A stretch of DNA of 64,000 nucleotides, taken from the NCBI RefSeq assembly GCF_041052385.1, contig NZ_CP163439.1, forward strand, positions 434,001 through 498,000, given 5' to 3'. The position numbers and the translations under genes are program-made. The notes under the pieces were generated by a model that was not told the DNA's origin, searched no databases, and saw nothing but the letters and a program-made list of their open reading frames with translations. The DNA comes from Streptomyces sp. R28 (GTDB lineage: Bacteria > Actinomycetota > Actinomycetes > Streptomycetales > Streptomycetaceae). Of this stretch, positions 23,172-32,049 are shown piece by piece (the first letter of the stretch is position 1; each line of letters begins with the position of its first letter).

Positions 23172-24749
23172 TCAGTCGCCGCTGCCCTGCAGCACCGCCA
23201 TCGCCGCGTTGTGTCCCGGCACCCCGCTCACCCCTCCCCCGCGTACCGCGCCCGCCCCGCACAGCAGCACGTTCGCGTGCCGCGTCTCCACGCCCCACCG
23301 GCCGGTGCCCTCCTGAGCGTAGGGCCAGGCGAGGTCCCGGTGGAAGATGTTGCCGCCGGGCAGCCGCAGGTCGCGCTCCAGGTCCAGCGGGGTCTTCGCC
23401 TCGATGCAGGGCCGGCCGTCGACATCGATCGCCAGACAGTCGGCGAGCGGTTCCGCGAGGTGGGCGTCGAGCTGCGCGAGCGTCGACTTCAGCAGTTCCT
23501 CGCGTACGGCGTCGTTGCCGCGTTCGAAGAGCCGGGCCGGGGTGTGCAGCCCGAAGAGGGTGAGGGTCTGGTAGCCCTGTTCGACGAGGTCGGGGCCGAG
23601 GATCGAAGGGTCCGTCAGCGAGTGGCAGTAGATCTCGGACGGCGGCGCGCTGGGGAGTTCCCCGGCGGCGGCCTGGGCGTGGGCGGTGGCGAGTTGGCCG
23701 TAGCTCTCGGCGATGTGGAAGGTCCCGGCGAACGCCTCGCGGGGGTCGACGGAGCTGTCGCGCAGCCGGGGCAGGCGCTTGAGCAGCATGTTCACCTTGA
23801 GCTGGGCGCCCTCGGCGGGGGTCGGGGGTGTGTCGCCGGTGAGGGCGGCGAGTTCCTGCGGGGAGGCGTTCACCAGGACGTGCCGGGCGGCGGCGACGCC
23901 CTCACCGTCCGCCGTCCGATACGTGATCTCCGCCGTACGGCCGTCCGTGTCGATCCGTACCGCCTCGTGTCCGGTGACGACGACCGCGCCGGCCGCGCGG
24001 GCCGCCGTGGCCAGGGCGTCGGTGAGGGCGCCCATGCCACCCACGGGGACGTCCCAGTCGCCGGTGCCGCCGCCGATCACGTGGTAGAGGAAGCAGCGGT
24101 TCTGCTTCAGGGAGGCGTCATGTGCGTCGGCGAAGGTGCCGATCAGCGCGTCCGTCAGGACCACGCCCCGCACCAGGTCGTCCGTGAAGCGGTCCTCGAT
24201 CGTGACACCGATCGGCTCCTCGAAGAGGATGCGCCAGGCCTCCTCGTCGTCCACCCGGCGGCGCAGTTCCTCACGGCTCGGCAGGGGTTCGGTGAGCGTG
24301 GGGAACACCCGCTTGGCGACCTGCCCGGTGATGCCGTAGAACCGCTGCCAGGCCGCGTACTCGCGCTCGCCGCCGGTCAGCCGGGCGAACGCCTCCCGGG
24401 TGCGCCGCTCGCCGCCCCCGACCAGCAGTCCGGTCGACCGTCCGTCCCGTTCCACGGGCGTGTACGAGGAGACGTTGCGCGTGCGGACGCGGAAGTCCAG
24501 GCCGAGGTCCCGGACGATCTTCTTCGGCAACAGGCTGACCAGGTACGAGTAGCGCGACAGCCGTGCGTCGACGCCGGCGAACGGCCGCGTGGACACGGCG
24601 GCGCCCCCGGTGGTGTCCAGCCGCTCCAGCACCAGCACCGACCGTCCGGCCCGGGCCAGGTAGGCGGCGGCGACCAGGCCGTTGTGGCCTCCTCCGACGA
24701 TGACCGCGTCGTAGGTACGGTGTCCCGGGTGTCCCTCGTGTGCAGGCAT
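23172..24749 (-). CDS. FAD-dependent oxidoreductase, phytoene desaturase (CrtI)-like
   Basis: A 525-residue flavoprotein. The Rossmann FAD fold is at the N-terminus (YDAVIVGGGHNGLVAAAYLA, then VLVLERLDTTGGAA), and the C-terminal FAD-closing motif is GGGVSGVPGHNAAM. The overall plan matches CrtI-like dehydrogenases and their animal PYROXD2-like relatives. No phytoene synthase or other carotenoid gene is nearby, so a carotenoid role is not supported. ATG 24749 is preferred over ATG 24785 because it has a weak GAAGAA site upstream. It is first in an operon with a methyltransferase. Confidence 0.83.
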   Translation of the reverse strand: MPAHEGHPGHRTYDAVIVGGGHNGLVAAAYLARAGRSVLVLERLDTTGGAAVSTRPFAGVDARLSRYSYLVSLLPKKIVRDLGLDFRVRTRNVSSYTPVERDGRSTGLLVGGGERRTREAFARLTGGEREYAAWQRFYGITGQVAKRVFPTLTEPLPSREELRRRVDDEEAWRILFEEPIGVTIEDRFTDDLVRGVVLTDALIGTFADAHDASLKQNRCFLYHVIGGGTGDWDVPVGGMGALTDALATAARAAGAVVVTGHEAVRIDTDGRTAEITYRTADGEGVAAARHVLVNASPQELAALTGDTPPTPAEGAQLKVNMLLKRLPRLRDSSVDPREAFAGTFHIAESYGQLATAHAQAAAGELPSAPPSEIYCHSLTDPSILGPDLVEQGYQTLTLFGLHTPARLFERGNDAVREELLKSTLAQLDAHLAEPLADCLAIDVDGRPCIEAKTPLDLERDLRLPGGNIFHRDLAWPYAQEGTGRWGVETRHANVLLCGAGAVRGGGVSGVPGHNAAMAVLQGSGD

Positions 24750-24829
24750 GGTTCTTCGTAACACGTGATGATCTAGGTCGGCCATAGGTCGGCCGCACGG
24801 GAGTCACCGGCCGGCGGACGCCACCGGGC

Positions 24830-27070
24830 TCACGGGCCGCCGGGACCCCGCTGCTGCCGCAGCACCGCCACCCTCCGGTACAGCTCGACCGCCTCCGCGC
24901 CCCGCCCGAGCTGCTCCAGGCAGTGGGCCTCGTCGTTGCGGCTGGCGAGGGTGTCGGGATGGTGGGCGCCCAGGACGCGTTCGCGGGCGGCGGCCACCCT
25001 GCGGTACTCGGTGAGCGCGTCCGGCCAGCGGCCCAGCCAGCCGAGACTCACGGCGACCTCGCGCCGGCTGACCAAGGTGTCCGGGTGGTCGGAGCCCAGC
25101 ACCCGCTCGCGGATCGCGCACACGTCGCGGGATTCGGCGAGGGCCTCCTCCCAGCGGGCGAGCCGGCCGAGGTTGACGCCGAGGCCGTGGCGGGCGCGGA
25201 GGGTCTCGGGGTGGGCGGGGCCGTGGACGCGGGTGCGGTCGTCGATGAGGTCGCGGTAGAGCTGGAGCGCCTCCGCGCTGCGGCCGAGGCGGCCGAGGCT
25301 GATGCCGACCTCGTAGCGGGCCGAGAGGGTGTCCGGGTGGTCGGGTCCGAGGGCCTGCCCGCGCGCCTCGGCGACCTCGCGGTAGGTCTGCAGGGCTTCC
25401 TCCCAGCGCCCCAACTGTCCCAGCGCGTAAGCCACTTCATAGCGGGTGACCAGCGTGTCGGGGTGATGCGGGCCGAGGACGCGGGCGCGGGCCGCGGCGA
25501 CCTCGGCGGCCATACGGTACGAGTCCTCCAGGCGCCCCAGTCTGCTGAGGTTGAAGGCGAGGTTGTGGCGGCAGCGCAGGGTGTCGGGGTGATCGGCGCC
25601 CATGGTGCTCTCCCGTGCCGTCAGCACGGACGTGTAGACCTGGTGCGCGTCGAAGTGGCGGCCCAACTGGCCGAGCACGTACGCCATTTCCTGCCGGGCG
25701 GCCAGTGTGTCGGGGTGGTCCGGGCCGAGGGCGAGGCTGCGGGCGCGGGCGACGTGCTTGTACTCGCGCAGGGCGTCGGCGGCGCGGCCGGTGCGGCTGA
25801 GGGTGAAGGCGACCTCGAAACGGCTGGCGAGCGTGTCGGGGTGGTCGGGGCCGAGGAGGTGCTCGCGCTCGGCGGCGACGGCCCGGTGCACCTCGCCCGC
25901 CTCGGTCCAGCGGCCGAGCCGGCCCAGGCTGAGCCCGGCGTTGTGCCGCCCGGCCAGCGCGGCGAGGGTCGCCGCGGAAGGGGCGGCAGGCGCGTCCGGG
26001 GCGGCGGTCTCCTCGGGCCGGCCGGCCGTCGGCCGCGGGACCCACTCGCCGGTGAGCCCGGCCGCGGCGTCGGGGGGTGTGGTGCGCAGTCCGGCGCCGG
26101 TGGCCTTGTGGCCGGTGGTCATGCCACGGGTCCAGGACGGCAGGCGGGGTTCGCGGGATACGGGCGCCGGGGGCCTGAGGTCCGGCTGCGGGGTCACCAC
26201 CGTCGGCACGTACGCCGGTGTCGTACGGCCCAGGCCGATCCGGCGCCCCAACTCCCGGCCGTCGTGCGGGCGTTCCTCGGGGCGTTTGGCGAGCAGGTCC
26301 AGGATGACCTTCTCGAAGTACTCGGGCAGCTCGGCGCGGTGGCTGCGCGGCGGCCGGGGCGGGGTGTCACGGTGGCCGACGAGGATCGCCCAGGGGTCGT
26401 CGAGGTCGAACGGCGGTACCCCGGTGGCGATCTCGTACAGCACGCACCCCAGCGAGTACAGGTCGCTGCGCTGGTCCACCTCGCCCCCGCTGATCTGTTC
26501 CGGCGACATGTAGTGCGGGGTGCCCATCGCGATGCCGGTGCCGGTCAGCCGGGAGGTGAAGCCGATGTCGTGGCCGAGGCGGGCGATGCCGAAGTCGCAG
26601 ATCTTCACCGTGCCGTCGGCGAGCCGCATGATGTTGGCGGGCTTCAGGTCGCGGTGCACGATGCCCTGTTGGTGGGTGTAGGCGAGGGCGGCGGCGACCT
26701 GGTCGGCGATCTCGACGACGTCCGGGACGGGCAGCGGGTGGTGCTTGTTGTCCTCCAGGAGCTGGCTGAGGTTGCGGCCCTGAAGCAGCTCCATGACCAG
26801 GAACAGGATGCCGTCGGACTCGCCGAAGTCGTGGACGACGGTCACCCCGCGGTGCTGAAGGGCCGCGGCCACCCGGGCCTCACGCCGAAACCGCTCCCGC
26901 AGCACCCGGGTGAAGGACTGGTCGTGGTGCGGCCCCAGCGGCTTGAGGCACTTCACGGCGACATGCCGGCCCAGCGACTCGTCGCGCGCACGCCACACCT
27001 CGCCCATACCGCCACGCCCGATCAGATCGAGCAGCCGGTACCGGCCCTGGATCAGCCTGCTGTCCCCCAT
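24830..27070 (-). CDS. serine/threonine protein kinase with C-terminal TPRs
   Basis: A 746-residue protein. Residues 10-280 or so form a Hanks-type kinase: GRGGMGEVWRARD (glycine loop), AVKCLK (lysine), HRDLKPANIM (catalytic loop), DFGIAR and GTPHYMSPEQ. A Pro/Thr-rich linker follows, then eight repeats of about 43 residues, each carrying a copy of LGPDHPDTLxxR, the TPR_10/TPR_12 (kinesin-light-chain-like) signature. There is no transmembrane segment, unlike PknB, so it is cytoplasmic and probably uses the TPR solenoid to recruit substrates. It is monocistronic. Confidence 0.93.
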   Translation of the reverse strand: MGDSRLIQGRYRLLDLIGRGGMGEVWRARDESLGRHVAVKCLKPLGPHHDQSFTRVLRERFRREARVAAALQHRGVTVVHDFGESDGILFLVMELLQGRNLSQLLEDNKHHPLPVPDVVEIADQVAAALAYTHQQGIVHRDLKPANIMRLADGTVKICDFGIARLGHDIGFTSRLTGTGIAMGTPHYMSPEQISGGEVDQRSDLYSLGCVLYEIATGVPPFDLDDPWAILVGHRDTPPRPPRSHRAELPEYFEKVILDLLAKRPEERPHDGRELGRRIGLGRTTPAYVPTVVTPQPDLRPPAPVSREPRLPSWTRGMTTGHKATGAGLRTTPPDAAAGLTGEWVPRPTAGRPEETAAPDAPAAPSAATLAALAGRHNAGLSLGRLGRWTEAGEVHRAVAAEREHLLGPDHPDTLASRFEVAFTLSRTGRAADALREYKHVARARSLALGPDHPDTLAARQEMAYVLGQLGRHFDAHQVYTSVLTARESTMGADHPDTLRCRHNLAFNLSRLGRLEDSYRMAAEVAAARARVLGPHHPDTLVTRYEVAYALGQLGRWEEALQTYREVAEARGQALGPDHPDTLSARYEVGISLGRLGRSAEALQLYRDLIDDRTRVHGPAHPETLRARHGLGVNLGRLARWEEALAESRDVCAIRERVLGSDHPDTLVSRREVAVSLGWLGRWPDALTEYRRVAAARERVLGAHHPDTLASRNDEAHCLEQLGRGAEAVELYRRVAVLRQQRGPGGP

Positions 27071-27133
27071 CGCCCGCGATCGCCCCCCGTCACGGTCCGC
27101 CCCACCCTCCCCCGGCTCGTCCAGTATGGCGAG

Positions 27134-27997
27134 CTATCGTCCGAGTTTGTACGGTGCCGGGCGCGAGCCGGGACCGAGCCGTGCCATGGCGCGCAGGATG
27201 TGTTTCGGCGGCAGTTGCCAGCGCAGACGTGCGGGAATACAGCGCAGCAGGGTGCCCGTGGCACGCAACTGACGGTTGACTGTGGCGGGTTTCGGGGCCG
27301 GTCTGCCGTACAACTCGTGGGCGTACGGCGGCAGGGCGGCGTACGCCAGTTGCGCCACGCGCCGCCACAGCACCTCGCGCGCCGGGACGAGAAGGGGGTG
27401 CGTCGGCGGGCGGAGCAGGAAGTCGTCCACCGCGCGTGCCTCGGGTCCGCATGCGAGCTCGGGCCGCACCTTCTCGAAGTACGCCGCCAGCTCCTCCTGG
27501 CTCGCCGGTACGGCGTCGGGGTCGAGGCCCACCAGGCGGGCGCTGACCCGGTGTTCGGCGATGTAACGGTCGGCCTCCGCGTCCGTGAGGCGGAACCCGG
27601 AGCGGCGCGCGACCTGCAGATACGAGTCGATCTCGGCGCAGTGCACCCACAGCAGCAGTTCGGGTTCGTCGACGCCGTACCGCTCCCCCGTGTCCGGGTC
27701 GGTGGCGCCCAGCATGCGGTGGATCTTCCGCACCCGGGCACCGGCCTTCTCGGCGGCCTCGACGGTTCCGTAGGTGATGGTGCCGACGAAGTTCGCGGTG
27801 CGCAGCAGCCGGCCCCAGGCGTCCTGCCGGAAGTCCGAGTTCTGCATGACGCCGCGCACGGCACGCGGGTGCAGGGCCTGGAGGTAGAGCGCGCGGACTC
27901 CGGCGACCCACATGACGGGGTCGCCGTGCATCTGCCAGGTCACGGAGCCTGGGCCGAACAGGCCGGGGTCACCGGCGCGTATGGCGTCCACACCCAC
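27134..27997 (-). CDS. MpaB-type oxygenase (DUF2236)
   Basis: A protein of about 287 residues with the DUF2236 hallmarks GDPVMWVAGVRALYLQALHP near the N-terminus, TANFVGTITYGT, and the central LLLWVHCAEIDSYL. The family includes heme-containing latex-clearing protein relatives and MpaB, and is annotated as oxygenase; histidines in these blocks are the likely heme ligands. The start is uncertain: GTG 27997 or GTG 27991 fit, with a poor ribosome site. The substrate is unknown. Confidence 0.82.
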   Translation of the reverse strand: MGVDAIRAGDPGLFGPGSVTWQMHGDPVMWVAGVRALYLQALHPRAVRGVMQNSDFRQDAWGRLLRTANFVGTITYGTVEAAEKAGARVRKIHRMLGATDPDTGERYGVDEPELLLWVHCAEIDSYLQVARRSGFRLTDAEADRYIAEHRVSARLVGLDPDAVPASQEELAAYFEKVRPELACGPEARAVDDFLLRPPTHPLLVPAREVLWRRVAQLAYAALPPYAHELYGRPAPKPATVNRQLRATGTLLRCIPARLRWQLPPKHILRAMARLGPGSRPAPYKLGR

Positions 27998-28013
27998 AGT
28001 GTGCCCAGGATCG

Positions 28014-28060
28014 CTGGTTGGCACCCTGGAACGTTCGTGACCTGCGCTGATGCCAACCAG
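28014..28060. promoter_or_regulatory. 10-bp inverted repeat, wide spacer
   Basis: CTGGTTGGCA (28014-28023) and TGCCAACCAG (28051-28060) are perfect 10-bp inverted arms separated by 27 bases, just upstream of the MpaB-like gene. It could be an operator looped by a dimer or a hairpin. The remainder of the 28061-28263 gap shows no gene. Confidence 0.4.
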
Positions 28061-28263
28061 GTGCTGCGACGGGAAGTACGGAACAGAGAGACATTCGGCA
28101 CTTTGGTACACCGCAGGTCAGGGGGTGTTTCGTGGTGGCGCCAGACACTGCACAGCTCGCTCTGTCCCTCGGGCACGGACGCGGGGTCCAGGCGCTTGAC
28201 GCGGTGCACGATGAGCCGGGCCGTGACGTGAAGCGCCTTCTTCTTGCTGGTGAACGCGGTGTC

Positions 28264-29535
28264 TCAGGACGCCTTTTGGTCGGCGGGCTTCTCGATCCCG
28301 GTGGTCACCCGTGCCCCTCGGAAGAGCACCGGGAGCCACAGGAGACATGCCAGCAGCGGGACCGCGGCATAGGTGGCCATGCCCACACTGGAGCCCAGCC
28401 CGTCCATGAGCACGCCGAGAACGAGATAGCCGATGCCGATGAGCGCCGACTCCACGAATGCGATCATCGACAGCAGGCTCGCCCGATGGCGCGACGGCAC
28501 GGCCTCGTTGAACACGTTGTCCACGATCACGGCGGTGATCTCGGGAATCCCGACCAGGACCAGGAACGCGGCGATGGTGACCCAGACAAGGCCGAGGCCG
28601 CTCAGACCGAGCGCGACGGCGAGCGTCAGGAGAGACACCGGGACGATGACCCGATACCCGATGCGCCGGTCCGCGCGGTCCGACAGCAGCGGAGTGAGCC
28701 CGCCGGCGAAGAATCCCGCCGATATGATCACGCCGACCAATGCGGTGCCCGCTCCCTGATCGGAGAGGGTCTTCTGCGTAAAAATGATGTACGGCGTCAA
28801 AGTCGCATGCATCAATCCGGACACCACGACAAGCGTCACGAGCGCCGGCGTGGCGACCCGAAGCATCGCCCGCCATGGTGTGGCGTCGCGGTGCTCCTCC
28901 TCGGCTCCGTCCTGCTCGTCCACCGCGTCCGCACCGCGGATCTCGGGCACCCGTGACATCAGCACCACCACGGCCAGGACGAGGCACGCCGCCGAAGCGA
29001 CGTAGACGACTCCCCAGGAAATCCGCTGCAGTTGGCCGCCGAGGACGATGGCGGCTCCCGAGGTGAGTGTCCCGAGCATGGTGAACCGGGACTTGATCTT
29101 GACGTAGCCGGCCGTAGCACCACGCCGCACGAGCAGGTCGTACAGCAGGGCGGTGTCCGAACCGGACACACAGGCCATGCCCACGCCCTGCACCATGAAC
29201 AGCGTCAGGAACACCCAGTAGTTGGAGAACGTCACCTGACCGAGCAGACATCCCGCTGTCAGCACCTGGCCGATCACGATGCTGGCACGCCTGCCGATTC
29301 GGTCGGCGATGACTCCCGTCGGCAACTCCGCAAGTCCGCTGACCAGGTAGATCAGTGTCTGAAGCAGGGCCACTTGACCGGCGGAGAAGCCTCGCTCATA
29401 CAGGAAGAGGACGAATACGCCACGCTGGAACAGCGAGTTGGCGAGCACGGCGTATACGTAGAACGGGCGCGTGACGCTTCGTGCCGCATCGTCGACTGCA
29501 GCCGACCCGCTGAAGGCCTCCGTGGTGCCGGTCAT
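28264..29535 (-). CDS. MFS transporter
   Basis: A 423-residue major facilitator with 12 predicted membrane helices. The loop 2-3 signature reads GVIADRIGRRASIVIGQVL and the mirrored loop 8-9 SDRADRRIGYRVIVP. A charged central loop (EEEHRDATPW) separates the two halves. The start ATG 29535 has AGGGGAG upstream. The family exports small molecules using the proton gradient; the substrate is not predictable. A short divergent open stretch begins 65 bases away. Confidence 0.88.
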   Translation of the reverse strand: MTGTTEAFSGSAAVDDAARSVTRPFYVYAVLANSLFQRGVFVLFLYERGFSAGQVALLQTLIYLVSGLAELPTGVIADRIGRRASIVIGQVLTAGCLLGQVTFSNYWVFLTLFMVQGVGMACVSGSDTALLYDLLVRRGATAGYVKIKSRFTMLGTLTSGAAIVLGGQLQRISWGVVYVASAACLVLAVVVLMSRVPEIRGADAVDEQDGAEEEHRDATPWRAMLRVATPALVTLVVVSGLMHATLTPYIIFTQKTLSDQGAGTALVGVIISAGFFAGGLTPLLSDRADRRIGYRVIVPVSLLTLAVALGLSGLGLVWVTIAAFLVLVGIPEITAVIVDNVFNEAVPSRHRASLLSMIAFVESALIGIGYLVLGVLMDGLGSSVGMATYAAVPLLACLLWLPVLFRGARVTTGIEKPADQKAS

Positions 29536-29600
29536 GCTGCGGGCTCCCCTGGTGACTCCGGTGACATTAGTGGCTGTTGGTGCCAGTTAACCGAAGAGGG

Positions 29601-29706
29601 GATGACAACGGCGCTGGAAGCGCAGGAACGTTCGGTGATCGTGACGGACGAGTCGGAGCCCGACATGGTGCTCGATGGCGGCCTCGTTCGGCCCGGTCAA
29701 TACAGG
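29601..29706 (+). other. possible 5' remnant of a gene divergent from the MFS gene
   Basis: From ATG 29601 a coding-like stretch reads MTTALEAQERSVIVTDESEP and goes on through VRPGQYRQV with normal Streptomyces codon use. It then degenerates at a run of nine C (29745-29753) and runs into the antisense of the acyl-CoA dehydrogenase. GAGGGG abuts the ATG with no spacing. I do not recognise it. It may be a truncated gene or chance. Confidence 0.25.
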
Positions 29707-29760
29707 CAGGTCAGCTACCTCAGACACTCGGCACGCCAGACCCGCCCCCCCCCTTGCCGG

Positions 29761-30939
29761 TCAACGCCGTACCCTCGGCATCCCCAGACCGATCCACGAG
29801 ATGATCTCCCGCTGGATCTCGTTGTTGCCGCCGCCGAAGGTGAAGATGACGGCCGAGCGGTAGCCGCGCTCCAGCTCGCCGTGCAGCACCGCGCCCGCCG
29901 AGCCCTCCTTCAGCGCCCCCGGTGCGGCGACGATCTCCATCAGCCAGGCGTACGCGTCGCGCCGCGCCTCGGAGCCGTAGACCTTGACGGCGGAGGCGTC
30001 CTGCGGGGTGAGCGTGCCCTCCTGGACGGCGCTGACCATCCGCCAGTTCAGGAGCTTGAGGGCGGCGAGCTTGGTGTGGGTCTGGGCGAGGCGGCGGCGT
30101 ACCCAGGACAGGTCGATCACCCGGCGGCCGTCGGCGAGCTTGGTCTCCATGGCCCAGCGCTGGACGTCGTGCAGGGCGCGGACGGCCATGGTGCCGTGGG
30201 CGGCGAGGGTGACGCGCTCGTGGTTGAGCTGGTTGGTGATCAGGCGCCAGCCCTGGTTCTCCTCGCCGACGCGGCGGGCGAGAGGGACGCGGATGTTCTC
30301 GTAGTAGCTGGCCGTGGTGTCGTGCGAGGCGAGGGTGTGGATGAGGGTGCAGGAGTAGCCGGGGTCGGTGGTCGGGACGAGGAGCATGGTGATGCCCTTG
30401 TGGGGCGGGGCGCCTGGGTCGGTGCGGACGGCCAGCCACACCCAGTCGGCCGTGTCGCCGTTGGTCGTCCAGATCTTCTGGCCGTTGACGATGTACTCGT
30501 CGCCCTCCCGTACCGCGCGCGTCCTGAGCGAGGCCAGGTCCGTGCCCGCGTCGGGCTCGCTGTATCCGATCGCGAAGTCGATCTCGCCGGAGAGGATCTT
30601 CGGCAGGAAGTACGCCTTCTGCTCGTCCGTGCCGTACTGCATGATCGTCGGGCCGACGGTGTTCAGGGCCATCAGGGGCAGTGGTACGCCCGCCTGGGCC
30701 GCCTCGTCGAAGAAGATGAACTGTTCCATCGCGGTCAGGCCGCGCCCGCCGTACTCCTTGGGCCAGCCCACGCCGAGCCAGCCGTCCGTGCCGAGCCGTC
30801 GGACGGTCCTGCGGTAGTAGCGCTTCTGGGCCGCCGGGTCGGTGAAGCGGGTCTGTGCGAGGTCCGGCACCAGTTCGGCGAAGTAGTCGCGCAGTTCGCT
30901 GCGCAGCCGCTGCTGCTCGGGCGTGTATTCGAGATCCAC
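29761..30939 (-). CDS. acyl-CoA dehydrogenase
   Basis: A 392-residue flavoprotein that introduces a 2,3 double bond into an acyl-CoA. GTG at 30939 follows GGAGG. Family signatures are AIGYSEPDAGTDLASL and the FAD-binding end FTFGGGNNEIQREIISW. The early segment GWLGVGWPKEYGGRG is typical of FadE-type enzymes that pair with a partner subunit in steroid or aromatic degradation. No partner gene is adjacent, so it may be homomeric or act with a distant subunit. Confidence 0.9.
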   Translation of the reverse strand: MDLEYTPEQQRLRSELRDYFAELVPDLAQTRFTDPAAQKRYYRRTVRRLGTDGWLGVGWPKEYGGRGLTAMEQFIFFDEAAQAGVPLPLMALNTVGPTIMQYGTDEQKAYFLPKILSGEIDFAIGYSEPDAGTDLASLRTRAVREGDEYIVNGQKIWTTNGDTADWVWLAVRTDPGAPPHKGITMLLVPTTDPGYSCTLIHTLASHDTTASYYENIRVPLARRVGEENQGWRLITNQLNHERVTLAAHGTMAVRALHDVQRWAMETKLADGRRVIDLSWVRRRLAQTHTKLAALKLLNWRMVSAVQEGTLTPQDASAVKVYGSEARRDAYAWLMEIVAAPGALKEGSAGAVLHGELERGYRSAVIFTFGGGNNEIQREIISWIGLGMPRVRR

Positions 30940-31075
30940 GGCGCCTCCAGGCTCCCAAGGCCGGTCCTGACGGCGCACACCGTAGAACGTGTTCCAGAAA
31001 TTGGGAATGGCGAGGAGCGGCCTGATCCGGTGCCGGAGCTGCCGCGGAACCGGCGCGCGCAGGGCGGGGCCCCGC

Positions 31076-31456
31076 TCAGTGGAGCGTGGCCATGAAGTCC
31101 ATGCAGGCCTGTGCGCACTCCCGGCACGCCTTCGCGGTGTCCTCGGCGCCGGGGTAGCGGTCGAAGAGGTGCGCGCACTCCAGGCACACCGTCCGGGTCC
31201 ACTCCAGCTGGACGCGGAGGGCGGCCTCGGCGCCCTCGTCCGCGCACTCCTCGGAGAGCACACGGCAGGTCGCGTCGCACACCTCGGCGCACAGGATGCC
31301 CTTGCGGCGCAGAAGGTCCTGATCCTCGCCCCCGTCCGGATCCACCAGGCTGGCGCGCAGGGCACAGGCCCGAGCGCACTCGGTGCAGGCCTGCGCGGCC
31401 GCGAAACGGTCCTCCAGGAACTGGACGAGCTGCTGCTGGGACGTTGTCTGTGTCAC
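31076..31456 (-). CDS. four-helix-bundle copper-binding protein (DUF326/Csp-like)
   Basis: A 126-residue protein with 12 cysteines arranged along predicted helices: CTECARAC, LCAEVCDATC, EEC, VCLECA and ACRECAQAC. This pattern matches DUF326 proteins related to the copper-storage proteins Csp1 and Csp3, which hold many Cu(I) ions inside the bundle. There is no signal peptide, so it is cytoplasmic like Csp3. GTG at 31456 is the start. Its position beside cytochrome oxidase genes fits a role in copper supply or copper protection, which is inference. Confidence 0.85.
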   Translation of the reverse strand: MTQTTSQQQLVQFLEDRFAAAQACTECARACALRASLVDPDGGEDQDLLRRKGILCAEVCDATCRVLSEECADEGAEAALRVQLEWTRTVCLECAHLFDRYPGAEDTAKACRECAQACMDFMATLH

Positions 31457-31604
31457 CCCGGTCGGGTAGCCGGAGCTGGTGCGCCCAAACCCGGTGCTCG
31501 CCAGGGTTCCGGCCGGGTCCGAGGGCGGCGCGGTCGAGCCGGCACGCCACTGAGCACGTCAGGTGCTCGGGTTCACGCGGGGTGCCAGGGGTACTCGCGG
31601 CCCC

Positions 31605-31967
31605 ATGGACATCGCATGGACGGACATCGCAGCGGAAGGTGCGTTCGGCATCGGGCTGGTCGTCGCCGGTCTGGTCGTCGTGGCGCTGCTCATCGGTGCC
31701 TTCGTGCTGGGCGCCCGGATCAGGCGCCGGGAACCGCCTCCGCCACGCCCCGAGGAGCAGCCCCGGCTGCCCGAGGAGGGCCCGGTCCACGAGGTCCGGG
31801 AGCACCGGGAGCCCGACGAGGTGCCCGTCAGCGAGCACCGGCTGACCCCGCACGAGCTGCCCGCTCACGGCAACGTGCCCTCCCGCACCAGCCCCTCGCA
31901 GAAACGGCGCCGCTGGTCCGAAGGCGGCAGCGGGTCGTTCGGCAGCGGGGGTCCGGGCATTACCTGA
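31605..31967 (+). CDS. DUF6479 family small membrane protein
   Basis: A 120-residue protein with one membrane helix (IGLVVAGLVVVALLIGAFVLG) near the N-terminus, followed by RIRRRE and a Pro/Glu/Arg-rich tail ending GSFGSGGPGIT. This layout matches the DUF6479 family, which is widespread in Streptomyces and of unknown role. ATG 31605 is chosen for the start; the ribosome site is poor. Confidence 0.65.
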   Translation: MDIAWTDIAAEGAFGIGLVVAGLVVVALLIGAFVLGARIRRREPPPPRPEEQPRLPEEGPVHEVREHREPDEVPVSEHRLTPHELPAHGNVPSRTSPSQKRRRWSEGGSGSFGSGGPGIT

Positions 31968-32049
31968 CGGCTGACCAGCGGGGCAAACCAAAGAGTGATC
32001 GTAGGTGACTGTCCGTTTCCGGGCGCGGGCGCGAGGGCACTCGTGATCC

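Noticed and set aside
23172..24749. A carotenoid biosynthesis gene (crtI)
   Set aside because: The fold is CrtI-like, but no phytoene synthase, cyclase or GGPP synthase is nearby; the neighbour is a methyltransferase.
24900..25950. Regular repeats with a period near 129 bp, at first resembling a CRISPR-like or satellite array
   Set aside because: The period equals the 43-residue TPR unit of the kinase; units are coding and there are no unique spacers.
24923..28231. A very long open frame on the plus strand (over 1100 codons) opposite the kinase and oxygenase genes
   Set aside because: It is a GC-bias shadow of the TPR kinase and MpaB genes; the minus-strand products have clear domains and this frame has none.
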